From IMG/VR virus record IMGVR_UViG_3300009610_000053, positions 1-40,331 of that record: 40,331 nt of DNA; one strand, given 5' to 3'. Under the pieces are notes generated by a model. The model did no database searches and was not told the DNA's origin. It saw only the letters and a list, made by a program, of their open reading frames with translations. How positions within the stretch are numbered: position 1 is the first letter of the stretch; every line of letters starts with the position of its first letter. Origin of the DNA: a virus. Made by a program: the position numbers and the translations under genes. This document shows, piece after piece, positions 29,164-39,400 of the stretch.

Positions 29164-30769
29164 GGCAACGCTAGGGCCACAGAGAGTCAGTCAGGCGCTT
29201 GGCGTACAAGCGCCAACGGGCGGTCTTAACGATCTTGACCCCCTTTCCAACATGGGGCCGGAGTTCCTGATTGACGTAATGAATTTCTACCCTGATACTG
29301 GGGTGCTTTCCGTGCGCCCCGGCTATCAGGAATGGGCTACCGGCATGGGCGGCGCTGTAAGAACCATCATGCCATACAATGCCGCTGATGGTTCTGTTAA
29401 GATATTTGCCTCTACGGATGCAGCTATCTTTGACATTACTACCTCAATGGCTAACCCTCCTATCTCTGAGAATGACCGCGTTAATAGCAATGGCGCTTGG
29501 ATTGACACAAACTTTGCCAATGCTGCGGGGCAATTCTTGGTCGCAGTAAATGGCAAATCCGCTATCTATTATGACGGCACGGCATGGGGCAGCTTCCTAC
29601 CGAATATAGCCCCCGATGCTATCGGTGAGATTGGGGGCGGCGTTGACCCTAATGATTTCTCCTACGTTCTGGTGCATAAGGGACGGCTCTGGTTCATCGA
29701 AAAGAATACCATGACTGCATGGTATCTGCCGATTGATTCAATGGGCGGCGAAGCCAAACCGTTTTTTGTCGGTGGCCTATTCAAGCGCGGCGGGTATCTG
29801 ACCATGCTGGCTCGGTGGTCTGCGGATACGGGTGACGGTCTGGATGATCGCATAGTATTCATTACTTCGATGGGAGAGATTGCATCCTACTCCGGCAATG
29901 ACCCCGAAAATGCCGAGGATTGGTTCCTTGATTCCATCTGGTATATCGCGCCCCCTCTGAGCCTTCGTTCTGTTGCGGATTATGGCGGCGATATATTGTT
30001 CCTTAGCCGCCGGGGCCTAGTGCCGCTGTCCTCGCTGGTGACAAATAGCATCACGGAAATTCTGTATTCCAATACGCTAACCCGGCGTATCTCTCGCACC
30101 CTGATTAAGCTGGCCGCGCAGAGCGCACCCTATCCTATAGAAATAGCGGTTCACCCTGACTCTGCATGGGTGGTAATATCCCTTTTTGATACAAAGGCTC
30201 CTACCGAATTCGGTAGCTTCGGTATGCCGGTTCAACTGGTCATGAATTTCTTGACCGGCGCATGGGGCAAGTTTGATTATCCATGCCGGACTACCCGTAC
30301 CGTTGACCGCAATATTTTTCTCGGCGCAGATGGAAAGGTATTTGTTGTTACTCCTGATGCCTATAAAGATAATGTTCTGCTTGACGGCTCTGGCGGCGAC
30401 CCGATTGAGGCATATGCGTTCAGCGCGTATAGCTATCTTGAGAACCCAACGGCCAACAAACATGCCAAGCTGATTCGCCCGGTATTCCATACAGAAGTGA
30501 AGCCCTCGTTCCGTATGCGCGTCTTACCCGACTTCCGACTTGACCCGTACCTCACTACTCCATCCCCCGGTGTAGCCGCTGGCAATGCCAAATGGGATAT
30601 CGCAGAGTGGGACTTGGCTAACTGGGGCGGCTACGAGAACGTCTATCGCCCGTGGGTTTCAGCTAACGTACTGGGCTACGCATTTGCATGGCAGTTGCGC
30701 GTGTCCACTTCCTCATCCTTTGGAGTGGCAGCTTTGGAATGGGTGCATGAAGCGGGAGGCTTGGTATGA
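29156..30769 (+). CDS. Tail hub / beta-propeller-like head-completion protein
   Basis: 537 residues from ATG 29156, with a GGAAG site and an 8-base overlap with the adaptor gene. The start (GGLNDLDPLSNMGPEFLIDVMNFYP) and repeated beta blades (SAIYYDGTAWGSF, YVLVHKGRLWFIEKNT) resemble proteins like P22 gp10 and T7 gp12 that close the tail. It would form the tail hub that holds the fibre. No enzymatic motif seen. Confidence 0.72.
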   Translation: MFKATLGPQRVSQALGVQAPTGGLNDLDPLSNMGPEFLIDVMNFYPDTGVLSVRPGYQEWATGMGGAVRTIMPYNAADGSVKIFASTDAAIFDITTSMANPPISENDRVNSNGAWIDTNFANAAGQFLVAVNGKSAIYYDGTAWGSFLPNIAPDAIGEIGGGVDPNDFSYVLVHKGRLWFIEKNTMTAWYLPIDSMGGEAKPFFVGGLFKRGGYLTMLARWSADTGDGLDDRIVFITSMGEIASYSGNDPENAEDWFLDSIWYIAPPLSLRSVADYGGDILFLSRRGLVPLSSLVTNSITEILYSNTLTRRISRTLIKLAAQSAPYPIEIAVHPDSAWVVISLFDTKAPTEFGSFGMPVQLVMNFLTGAWGKFDYPCRTTRTVDRNIFLGADGKVFVVTPDAYKDNVLLDGSGGDPIEAYAFSAYSYLENPTANKHAKLIRPVFHTEVKPSFRMRVLPDFRLDPYLTTPSPGVAAGNAKWDIAEWDLANWGGYENVYRPWVSANVLGYAFAWQLRVSTSSSFGVAALEWVHEAGGLV

Positions 30770-31209
30770 GCCGCTGGATTAACAGTGACCCGAATAACCT
30801 TGCGACCCTTGCAAGTATCATGGATATCGTGCCTACGGAAAAGGCCGTATGCCTGCTGGAGTGCGAGGGAACCGAGGTCATTTGCGGAGCCTTGTTTGAC
30901 GGCTTCAACGGAGCTTCAATTCACGGGCATATCTGGATAGAGGAAGGCAGGGTTCCGTCGCGCTTATTCTGGTTCGCTATTTATGACTATCCTTTCCGCC
31001 AGTGTGGTGTGGATAACCTGATTGGTACGGTTGTATCCTTCAATGAGAAGGCACAGAAGTTGGTAGAACACTTGGGCTTTCGGCTCAACTCGGTTGTTCC
31101 GAAATACTACCCGAATGGCGCAGATATGATGCTGTATGTCTGCACAGTAGAAACCGCTGGCCGGTGGGAGAAGATTCGACCGGCAGGCGTCATGGTCAAG
31201 GAGAATTAA
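30766..31209 (+). CDS. GNAT-like virion protein
   Basis: 147 residues, start overlapping the hub stop (ATGA). The C-terminal part GTVVSFNEKAQKLVEHLGFRLNSVV has the N-x-x-A-x-x-[LV]-x-x-x-L-G-F pattern of GNAT acetyltransferases. Podoviruses such as T7 carry a GNAT-fold protein (internal virion protein gp13) just before their ejection proteins, which matches the position here. The acetyl-CoA loop (Q/R-x-x-G-x-G/A) is not obvious, so it is probably structural rather than catalytic. Confidence 0.78.
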   Translation: MSRWINSDPNNLATLASIMDIVPTEKAVCLLECEGTEVICGALFDGFNGASIHGHIWIEEGRVPSRLFWFAIYDYPFRQCGVDNLIGTVVSFNEKAQKLVEHLGFRLNSVVPKYYPNGADMMLYVCTVETAGRWEKIRPAGVMVKEN

Positions 31210-31210
31210 G

Positions 31211-32317
31211 ATGGGTGGCCTGTTTGGGAAGAAACCTAAAGCGCCTAAAATCCCTGACTATGTTCCGCTAGTCAAGAATCAGGCCGCAGAGCAGCAGCAA
31301 TTTTTGCAGAAGCAGACCGAGGCTAATCGCCCCGATCAAATGACTGCGTTTGGCTCGCTCAAATGGTCGCAAGACCCGGCTACTGGCCGCTGGACACAGA
31401 CCGAAGCCCTGAGTGCGCCACAGCAGGCCGCGCTTGACTCCGCGCAAGGGCTTCAAACGTCCATGTTTGACCGACTCAAGGGGCAGGCGGCGTGGGATGG
31501 TGGCCCTGCCATGCCTACCTATGATGAACTGTCCGGCGAAAAGCACGGTCAGCGGTTGGCCGAATCGCTTATGGCACGGGTACGGCCACAGCAGGCCGCA
31601 CAGCAATCGCAGATGCAGACCAAGCTACGCCTGCAAGGACTACAGCCGGGTACGGCGGCGTATGACCGTGCCTATCAGAACATGCTTACTTCGCATGGTG
31701 ACGTAGGCGCGCAAGCTGAACTGCAAGGCATGTTGGCAGGCGCGCAGGAATCGCGCGATATCTACAACACGCAACTGGGCGGTCAGCGGCAGGGCTATGA
31801 ACAGTCCATGCAGAACTATATGCTGCCTTGGCAGCAGGCTCAGGCCGCGCAAGGTCTTGTCGGCGGTGTCAAGACCCCCGGTTTCCAAGGCTTCAACACA
31901 GCCGGAGAGGCACAGGCGGCAGACGTTACCGGGGCCACTCAGCAGGGCTTCGCGCAGAAGGCACAGCTATACAATCAGCAGATGCAGTCGCGCGATGCCA
32001 AGATGAACTCTATGGCTTCTCTCGGTGGCGCTGCTATCAAGGCATCTGATATTGCACTCAAACAGGATATCGAACAGATCGCAGATGAAGCCGCATACAA
32101 TACCATGCTTTCCCTTATCCCGATTAGCTGGAAGTGGAAGGACACCAAACTGCCGGATGCTGGTATCTCCGCGCAGCAGGTATTTGACCTCGTTCCTGAG
32201 CTTGTATCCAAATCGGCAGATGGATTCTTGCAGGTCAACTACACCGGCTTGTTCGGCATACTGCTAGGTGCCTTCCGGCACATGGCTAAACAGGAGAGGG
32301 AACATGGCGTTCTATGA
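31211..32317 (+). CDS. Virion protein with C-terminal S74 chaperone-like domain
   Basis: 368 residues. The first 270 are Gln/Ala-rich and helical (e.g. RPQQAAQQSQMQTKLRLQG) and start with MGGLFGKK. Residues 279-360 fit an intramolecular chaperone (peptidase S74) domain: SDIALKQDIEQI with Ser279, Asp280 and Lys284, then SWKWKDTKLPDAGISAQQV, PELV and VNYTGLFGILLGAF. S74 domains release themselves by cleavage before that Ser-Asp after trimer folding of fibres. Here the domain is short (about 80 residues) and sits in an ejection/tail-type protein rather than in the main fibre. The next gene starts 14 bases before its stop. Confidence 0.75.
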   Translation: MGGLFGKKPKAPKIPDYVPLVKNQAAEQQQFLQKQTEANRPDQMTAFGSLKWSQDPATGRWTQTEALSAPQQAALDSAQGLQTSMFDRLKGQAAWDGGPAMPTYDELSGEKHGQRLAESLMARVRPQQAAQQSQMQTKLRLQGLQPGTAAYDRAYQNMLTSHGDVGAQAELQGMLAGAQESRDIYNTQLGGQRQGYEQSMQNYMLPWQQAQAAQGLVGGVKTPGFQGFNTAGEAQAADVTGATQQGFAQKAQLYNQQMQSRDAKMNSMASLGGAAIKASDIALKQDIEQIADEAAYNTMLSLIPISWKWKDTKLPDAGISAQQVFDLVPELVSKSADGFLQVNYTGLFGILLGAFRHMAKQEREHGVL

Positions 32318-32894
32318 CCAAGGTGGAATGGGCGAGCAGCCGATGGGCGGTGGGGGTGGCGCGGCTCGCAAGCCCCGCAAGGGTGGCTCGGCTGCGGCTG
32401 TGCCGGGGCAAATGACCAATACGGCCATGCCCGGCACTCAGCAACTTTCGGCTGTGCCGCAAGGGATGGAACAGGGTGCAAACTTTGCTCCAATGCCGGG
32501 GCAGGATGCCTCGGCACAGGCCATGCAGGGTAGCGTTGGTGGTTATGGCGGGCCAATGGGTTCGGGTACTCCCCTACCCGGTTTGCCACCTCAGCAGGGC
32601 GGTATGACTTTCCAGCCGGGGTTCCAGCAGACGCAAGACCCCGGTATGGCAGGCTCGTTAGGCGAGCAGCCGATGGGTACACCTTTGAACAAACCCGGTA
32701 AGCAGGGTGGCGCTGCTGCTACTCCTTCTCCCGGTGGCATTATGCCCCCCGGTAATCGCTTCGGTATGGGCGGTGGTATGGGCGGTGGTATGGGCGGTGG
32801 TATGGGCAGTCCAATTAGCCAGCGGCTCAAGGCAATGGCGCTCCGTAACCGGGGCAAGATGGGTGGCGGAATGATGGGCGGTGGAGGGTACTGA
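32304..32894 (+). CDS. Gly/Met-rich low-complexity virion-module protein
   Basis: 196 residues, ATG 32304 with a GGAG site. Dominated by Gly, Met, Pro and Gln, with DQGGMGEQPMGGGGG near the start and GMGGGMGGGMGGGMGS followed by a basic segment (PISQRLKAMALRNRGK) and GGGMMGGGGY at the end. The GGT-ATG-GGC-GGT nucleotide repeats around 32765-32810 make this stretch prone to expansion. Probably a flexible virion or ejection component; no fold. Confidence 0.7.
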   Translation: MAFYDQGGMGEQPMGGGGGAARKPRKGGSAAAVPGQMTNTAMPGTQQLSAVPQGMEQGANFAPMPGQDASAQAMQGSVGGYGGPMGSGTPLPGLPPQQGGMTFQPGFQQTQDPGMAGSLGEQPMGTPLNKPGKQGGAAATPSPGGIMPPGNRFGMGGGMGGGMGGGMGSPISQRLKAMALRNRGKMGGGMMGGGGY

Positions 32895-32895
32895 A

Positions 32896-35178
32896 ATGGC
32901 ATACAATCCTTTCATGCTGGAAGAACTGTCTCCGAGTGCTGCCGATATCAAGAAGCGGCAGCGCCTTGCAAAAGCCTTGCGGGAAGCGCAGGGTGAGTTC
33001 AAGGACGTTCGGACGGTAAAGACCCCGGAGCTACAGCGTTCTGTGCATGGCGGATTGTTTGATACCGTACCCATGTACGCGCCTAAGTCCACACTGGGCA
33101 CAATCGCAGAAGTTGGCGGCGGCCTTCTCGGTGAATACTTGACTGGTAAAAAGGCCAAGAAAGCCGAGGAAGATTACGATACGGCTATGACGGAAGGCGC
33201 TATCAGGGCCAGTCAGCAGATTGGCGCTGACGGGTTGCCGGTCAGTCAGCCTGCTCAGGGTTTCATGAGTCAGGGCCGTATGGGTAAGGGGCTTGAAGCG
33301 GCTGGCTTCCCGGCCACTGGCGCTCCCCCTGCTGGCACAATGACAGGAGGGCCGGAGGCTGCTACTGCTCCTGCCCCCTTTCAGGAAAAGGGCGGCGGGT
33401 TGGCTGAGGAATTGGCTGGCGCCGACTTAGGCATTGAAGCCCTAGACGCATTGGCCTTGTATGAGGGCGACCGTGGCCGCGCTCTGGATGATAACCAGAT
33501 GCGCGAATTCCTGCATACCGGGAAGGTGAAAACTCCCGACTCACCGGAAGCGCCCCCTGCTCCCCCGCGTAATCAGGATGAACTTGCCGCTTATCTCGGT
33601 ATCGGCTCGGGCCAGAATCCAACGGTCATGCCGGAGCCTGCTGCACCACAGCCGGTCAAGATGAACATTGCAGGACTTTCCCCTGAGCAAAATCAGAGGC
33701 TTGGACAGGCGGTTGCGGCGCTAGAAACTCAGAACCTTCCACCGGCTGAGTTTGAGAAGAAATTCAAGGAGGCTATGGCTGCGGAAATGATGCAGGGCGC
33801 ACCCCCGGAAGCGGTCGCTCAGGCACAGGCCGCTGGCACTACCTCGCTGCCAGTTCCCGGCGCGGCTGACCCTTTGGCGGGTATTCAGGCTGCGGCTCCG
33901 GCTCCACCGGCTGAACCGAGTGGAGCGGCTACCGATATCAATGCTATGCTCGGCATGGCTCCCCAAGGTGGCGGCGGTGGCGCTCCTATGGCTGGCCCCG
34001 AAGGCACAGTTCCAAATGAGCAAGCTCTACGCGCCTATCTCGGCCTGATTGGCGAGGAAGGCGCAACCGGCCTTATCGGCAAGGCTCCGCATGTATCGTC
34101 CAAGTCCATTCTTTCGGACAAGTCAATCGTCCTGCATATGTCTGATGGTTCCATGCGTCATACTGGCCGGAAAGCCATTCATGACGGCACGAATTATCGG
34201 GATGATTTGACCGGCGAGATTATCAATGTGTCTGGTGGCGTTGCTTCCAAGGTAACGGAAGGCCAGCCGGATACAACTACCGACCCGAATACGCTCCAGC
34301 CTAATCAGCCTCAGCCTCCGGCTCCCCCGGCGGCTCAGACACAGGCTCCGGCAGTCACTCCCTCGGCTCCGGCTGTCGCGGGTGGCCCTACTCCATCCAT
34401 GACGGACGGCGTATCTGCCCCCATGACTGGCGGCCCTCCGGTGCCTCCGACTCCGGCTGCTACGACTGGGGCAGCGCCTATCAGAATGAGTACCGCCGCG
34501 CAAGTGGAATTTGCAAAGAAGAACGCTCAAATTACGGCAGAACTCGGGCAGGCCGAAGGGCTTGCTTGGGCCGCTGGTACAAAGGCTGCTGCGGAGGCGG
34601 AAGCCAAAGGCGATATCGAATTCCGGCAGTTTGCTCGGGATGCGTTGCCGAAGATGGATATGGGTCTGGATAGGCTGAACAAGGATATCCCGGCCCTAGT
34701 CAATCATCCCGGCCTGCCGGTGATTGTCGGCAAGGGCGTGTGGGCCAAACTGGGTAACGTCCCATTCAAGGACTTGGTGCATGATATTGGTCTATCCAAT
34801 ACTGCTGCCGCTGACGCTTTGGCAAGGCTGGAGCAGATGAAGGGCCAAGTGTTCTTGCCTGCCTTTGAGTATATCAAAGGTGGTGGTCAAGTTACCAATC
34901 TTGAGGGCGATAAAGCGCAGAACGCTATGGCTCGTATGAGCAGGGCGCAGACCGTTGAAGCCTTTACGGAAGGTATGAGAGACTTCCACCAAGCCTATAT
35001 TGATGCTCGGCAGAAGCGTTGGGAGATTGCACAGGGCAAGTATGATTTGAGGCAGTTCCGTCCCGGCGGTGAAAAGAGCGGGGCGATTGCTCCGGTAACG
35101 AATCCACTTGATAAGCCGCCAGCGCCCCCGGTAAGTGATGCAGAATTTGAAGATGCAATGAAGCTGTTCGGAGGCTAA
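32896..35178 (+). CDS. Large Pro/Ala-rich ejection-type virion protein
   Basis: 760 residues, ATG 32896 with GGAGG site. Long Pro/Ala/Gln-rich stretches (for example PAPPAAQTQAPAVTPSAP near 480-500) are separated by folded parts: residues 1-60, a mid segment DKSIVLHMSDGSMRHTGRKA, and a helical C-terminus from about 540 (FAKKNAQITAELGQAEGLAW, then MDMGLDRLNKDIPALVNHPGLP). The C-terminal helical domain fits internal or ejected virion proteins that lead DNA into the cell. No lysozyme or transglycosylase motif is recognisable by eye. Confidence 0.68.
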   Translation: MAYNPFMLEELSPSAADIKKRQRLAKALREAQGEFKDVRTVKTPELQRSVHGGLFDTVPMYAPKSTLGTIAEVGGGLLGEYLTGKKAKKAEEDYDTAMTEGAIRASQQIGADGLPVSQPAQGFMSQGRMGKGLEAAGFPATGAPPAGTMTGGPEAATAPAPFQEKGGGLAEELAGADLGIEALDALALYEGDRGRALDDNQMREFLHTGKVKTPDSPEAPPAPPRNQDELAAYLGIGSGQNPTVMPEPAAPQPVKMNIAGLSPEQNQRLGQAVAALETQNLPPAEFEKKFKEAMAAEMMQGAPPEAVAQAQAAGTTSLPVPGAADPLAGIQAAAPAPPAEPSGAATDINAMLGMAPQGGGGGAPMAGPEGTVPNEQALRAYLGLIGEEGATGLIGKAPHVSSKSILSDKSIVLHMSDGSMRHTGRKAIHDGTNYRDDLTGEIINVSGGVASKVTEGQPDTTTDPNTLQPNQPQPPAPPAAQTQAPAVTPSAPAVAGGPTPSMTDGVSAPMTGGPPVPPTPAATTGAAPIRMSTAAQVEFAKKNAQITAELGQAEGLAWAAGTKAAAEAEAKGDIEFRQFARDALPKMDMGLDRLNKDIPALVNHPGLPVIVGKGVWAKLGNVPFKDLVHDIGLSNTAAADALARLEQMKGQVFLPAFEYIKGGGQVTNLEGDKAQNAMARMSRAQTVEAFTEGMRDFHQAYIDARQKRWEIAQGKYDLRQFRPGGEKSGAIAPVTNPLDKPPAPPVSDAEFEDAMKLFGG

Positions 35179-35179
35179 A

Positions 35180-36430
35180 ATGGCTACCCGTGCGGAAGTT
35201 CAAGCGGCAATCAAAAAGGCGGCGATAGCTGCACGGGATACTAGTAACCCGGAGCGGGCCGCGCAGGCTATGGCTGCGGGCCGCGCTTTGTACGCTAGAT
35301 ATCAGTCCATGCCAGAGGACACGGCTCCGGCTACTGCCCCGGAGCTTGGCAAGCTAGGCCAGCCAAAGGTTCCGGTTGACGCGCAGGGCAATATCATAAA
35401 CTCCGTGGGCCGTATCCCCGCCCCCGGAAAGCGGGAGTCTGCCTTGACTGGCAACCCCATTTATGATGCGCTGGCGGGCTTCGGTGAGACCTATGATTCT
35501 ACATGGAGAGGTATCAAGCAGATTGCAACCGACGACCCTGCCGAAACTGCCCGCCTGAAACAAGATGAAGCCGATGCCCGTTTGACCAATACAGAATTGG
35601 ACGACTCCACGGCAGGTCAAATCGGTAAGTTCTTGGGCTATGGCTCACAGCTTGCTGTCCCCGTTGCGGCTGCTGCTGCGGCCCCCGCTGTGATTGGTGC
35701 TACTGGCCTTGGCGCTGGATTGGCTACGGTTGGAGCCGAAGGGCTGGCCGGGGCTGGCGTTGCGTCCTTGGCTCCGATCACAGGTGAGGAAAGCCGCACT
35801 ACCAATGCACTATATGGCGGCGCTATCAATGCTGCGATACCTATGGGATGGGGCGCGTTTAAGGCGCTGCCTGTTTTCAATCCTTTGCGTAGAGGCATAG
35901 CCGAAGCGGCTGAAAAGGGTGTTAAGTCACGGGTAGAGGCGCTGAGAAAGGCGGCGGGTAAGCAGATCGGGGAGCTATCGGAAACTGCCTCCGTTAAACT
36001 ACAGCCCTATGTTAGTGAAATGAAAAGAATTCGGCAGACTTATGGCCCGTCTATGGCTGACCCGCATAAGGGTGTCGCCGGGTCAGGTCAAAGTCTCAAT
36101 GAACTGATTAACCTTGGTGAGAGAGGTGCGACTATCCTTAAAGACCGGGTTCAAGCCCTGAGAACTTCGGCCCTGAGAAACGCTACTGAGGCTAAAGGTC
36201 AGGCTCAGACCGGATTTGAGCATATGCAGCGGCTCATTGATGATGCCATAGACGCTGGCCTGCCCACCAATAAAGCGGTCAAGCAAATACAAAAGGCCCG
36301 GACACAGTATCGAACCGCTCAGGAAATAGCGGAAGCGGAAGCCCGGAAAAAGGCATTGGATTGGAAGGCAGCGGAAACGGCTGCAAAGCTAACGGTTGGT
36401 GGCGAAGCCGAACGGTTCATTAGCCACTGA
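35180..36430 (+). CDS. DNA-ejection-type protein with Ala-rich hydrophobic segment
   Basis: 416 residues, GGAGG site upstream. A helical N-terminus (AAIKKAAIAARDTSNPERAAQ) is followed by a long hydrophobic Ala/Gly stretch around residues 155-195 (VAAAAAAPAVIGATGLGAGL) that could insert into membrane. The rest is basic helices (AEKGVKSRVEALRKAAG, ERGATILKDRVQALRTSAL). This mix of hidden hydrophobic segment and helices is usual for podovirus ejection proteins that extend a channel through the envelope. Confidence 0.68.
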   Translation: MATRAEVQAAIKKAAIAARDTSNPERAAQAMAAGRALYARYQSMPEDTAPATAPELGKLGQPKVPVDAQGNIINSVGRIPAPGKRESALTGNPIYDALAGFGETYDSTWRGIKQIATDDPAETARLKQDEADARLTNTELDDSTAGQIGKFLGYGSQLAVPVAAAAAAPAVIGATGLGAGLATVGAEGLAGAGVASLAPITGEESRTTNALYGGAINAAIPMGWGAFKALPVFNPLRRGIAEAAEKGVKSRVEALRKAAGKQIGELSETASVKLQPYVSEMKRIRQTYGPSMADPHKGVAGSGQSLNELINLGERGATILKDRVQALRTSALRNATEAKGQAQTGFEHMQRLIDDAIDAGLPTNKAVKQIQKARTQYRTAQEIAEAEARKKALDWKAAETAAKLTVGGEAERFISH

Positions 36431-36445
36431 TACTGGAGAACTAAA

Positions 36446-39400
36446 ATGCCTCGCAATGGTAGTGGTTCATATCAACTTCCCGCTGGCAATCCGGTTGTCA
36501 CTCAGACGCTAATCACTAGCAACTGGGCGAACACAACCATGAATGACCTTGCGGCAGCGATTACCCAATCGCTTTCCAAGGATGGTCAGACTGTGCCAAC
36601 GGCTAACCTGCCAATGGGCGGGTTCCGGCATACGGGTGTTGGCGACCCCGTACTGCGGGATAACTATGCCTCTCTCGGATGGGTACAGGACGGTAAACAT
36701 ACACGCCTGACAGGGGTAGCCGGTGTCAATGCAATTACCGCTACCCTTCCCGGTGGCGCTAGCGCGTTCACTGTCGGCCAGATCGTGCAACTGATTCCGA
36801 CCTCAACCAATACCAGCGCCGTTACCCTGAATGTCAATGGCATCCCCCTTGGGGGCGGCAATCCGAACGTGCCTATCGTTACGGATATCGGCAGCGCGTT
36901 GGCTGCTGGCAACCTGATTGCAGGCCGTACCTATCTACTGTCCTTCACTGGTGCTACATGGCAGATCATTTCCGCCAGTGGCGGCGTAGCTGGTTTTGCT
37001 CAGGCTGCTATGACTGGTTGGGATAGGCCCATTAGTGGCATCTATCCTTCGATTACGCTGGTCAATCCGACTACCGTTTTCGTACCGGGCGGCACGGGGC
37101 GTATTGTCAAGCCCTCAGCGCGCGACCTTTCCGGTGTGCGGGAGGTAACGTGGGCCGGTCAGAATGTGACCATTGAGAACGTGGCCGTTGACTGGACTAC
37201 TACACTGGGGGTCAATTCCAACGGCCAGATCATCCAGCTTACCGGCAACTTTAGTCCCAACTGGGCGCGTGATTATATCATGCTCGGTACGGTCGCTCAC
37301 TTGAACGGCCAGATCAATGAGATTACTACGCAACCAACCATCTATGGCGATATGACTTATGCCGCCTATGATACGGCCTACCTTCTCAACAACACTTTGG
37401 TATCAGGCGGTAAGGTCTTGGCTAACGCTGCCAGTCCCTTCCATATTGATATTCAGGCCGGTATCATCTTCTCGCTTGGCCGAGATTCGATTGACCTTAA
37501 CGGCCCGAACACGGGGAATTTCCCGGCGGTGTTCGACCTCAGTTTCTTCCCCATTACTGGTACTAGCGGCATTAGTGCTGCCACTCAGAATGTCCCGGTC
37601 ACGCAATACGACCCCCTTGGCGCGGGTGTTATAACCGCGATACCGGGCGGGGCCACGACGGCGACTATTCATAGGCTTTTCCTTGTGGCTGGTGAGTATG
37701 TCTTGCTGTACGGCCAAGCGGCATATGCTGACCTTATCTCCGCGCTGTCGCAACTGAGCGTGGATGATGCCAGTCTAGTCTATCCGGCGAAGCTGGTCAA
37801 TGCAACCATGCTCTGCTACATTGCTGTGCAGAAGAATTGCACAGACCTCAAGAACACAGCTACGGCCCGGATTGTCGCCAAAGGTGGCACGAATTTCAGC
37901 ATTGGTACGGCGGGGTCTATCTCCGAAGCTCCGATCAACGGCCTTCTGTATGGCCGGGTGAACGCTGCATGGGCTGAGACTGTCCCGGCTCCTGTTGGGC
38001 CGCAGGCAACGCTGCGCCAGATATACTACTATACCAATACGTTTGCCCGGTGGTCGGAAGGGGCAGATGATATCGCTGAGGGCGGCGCAAATACTGGTTC
38101 TAACTGGGTGCTGCGGCGCTATACGGACGCTGGCGGTCTGCTCGGCACGGTTATGGAGATTGACCGGGCCACGGGGGCTGTGTTTATTGACGGCCCTGTT
38201 AGTGTCCAAGATACTATCTTCATGGACACGGCTCTTGGTCAACCCCTGTCGGTCTATGCTATCGGGGCTGGTCTGCCTGCCAATGGTGCGACTCCCGGTA
38301 TCCGCGCGGCCAATTACGATACGTCTGCCGGTGTCAATATCGCATTGTCTTTCAGTCACACAGACAGCGGCAATGCGGAGCGTCATGCTGCGAGTATTGT
38401 ATGCGGTAAGGAAGGCCCGTGGACTGGCGGCTCTGGCCTGTATCCTGCCTACCTGAGTTTCTATACTCGGGTGTCTGGTGGCGCTCAGGTAGAGTCTTTC
38501 CGTGCCAATTCCAATGGTTCGGTGACGTTCAACTTCGGCACTACATTCACCGGGGCTGCTACGTTCAATGGGACTGCTACATTCAATGGTGCCCTTTCCA
38601 TCCCTGCTGGATTGACTGGCCCGATTACAATTTCGGGGGCTTCCCCTGTCTTTACCGTAGTCCCGGTTAGCAATGCTGCGGAGGCTCGGATTCGGGCGGG
38701 TGATTTCTCGGCCACAGTCGGCCTGTCTAATCTCTCTAACGTGGAGTCTGTCGGCGCACGGAACGATGCCAATGCAACCTTTGGCGGTCGCTTCGGTGCT
38801 GGCTTCCGGCGCACGGATGGTATCGCTATTGCCAACGGTCATACGACTGGTATTATGGCCTTCGGCGGTCAGTGGGGAACGGGAACTTCGTGGAACCAAA
38901 CTCAGTTCCTTTACGCTGCCTCTGTCTGCGGCGTTGCAGAGGGTAACTTTACCTCTGCTGTTGCTATGCCGATGGGCTTGTCCTTCCGTACTGGTTCGAC
39001 CGGCGACCGGCTTGATGGTGTAAACCTCAATTACGGTATAGAGCGTCTGCGGATTAGTGCAGCAGGCTTGGCTACCTTTACAGGTAACGTAGTCTCTGCT
39101 GACTACTTTGCTACCACGAATGGCAATGCCGTATTCGGCCCTGCTGGTTCCGGCAATGTTATCCTGCGGCCACAAGGGCCAGCGGGGGCTACCGGCCAAG
39201 TGCTGATTACCAATGGCGGTGAGCTTCGGGTTACGGCTGACTATGTAGCCACTGGCCTGATTGCTACCCTTGCTGCCACTGGCGCTGGCTCGGTTCGACT
39301 GCGGCCAAATGGCGTGGCTTCGGCGGTCGGTGAGTTGAGCGTTGCTACTACTGGTCTTGTTAATCATGGCAATCTAGCCATTAATACTGCTGCGGTATTG

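Noticed and set aside
37775-39367. 530-codon minus-strand frame opposite the tail fibre
   Set aside because: It lies wholly antisense to a clear tail fibre. The sequence is rich in Arg, Ser, Thr and Ile without domain pattern, and its length is explained by the codon bias of the sense gene.
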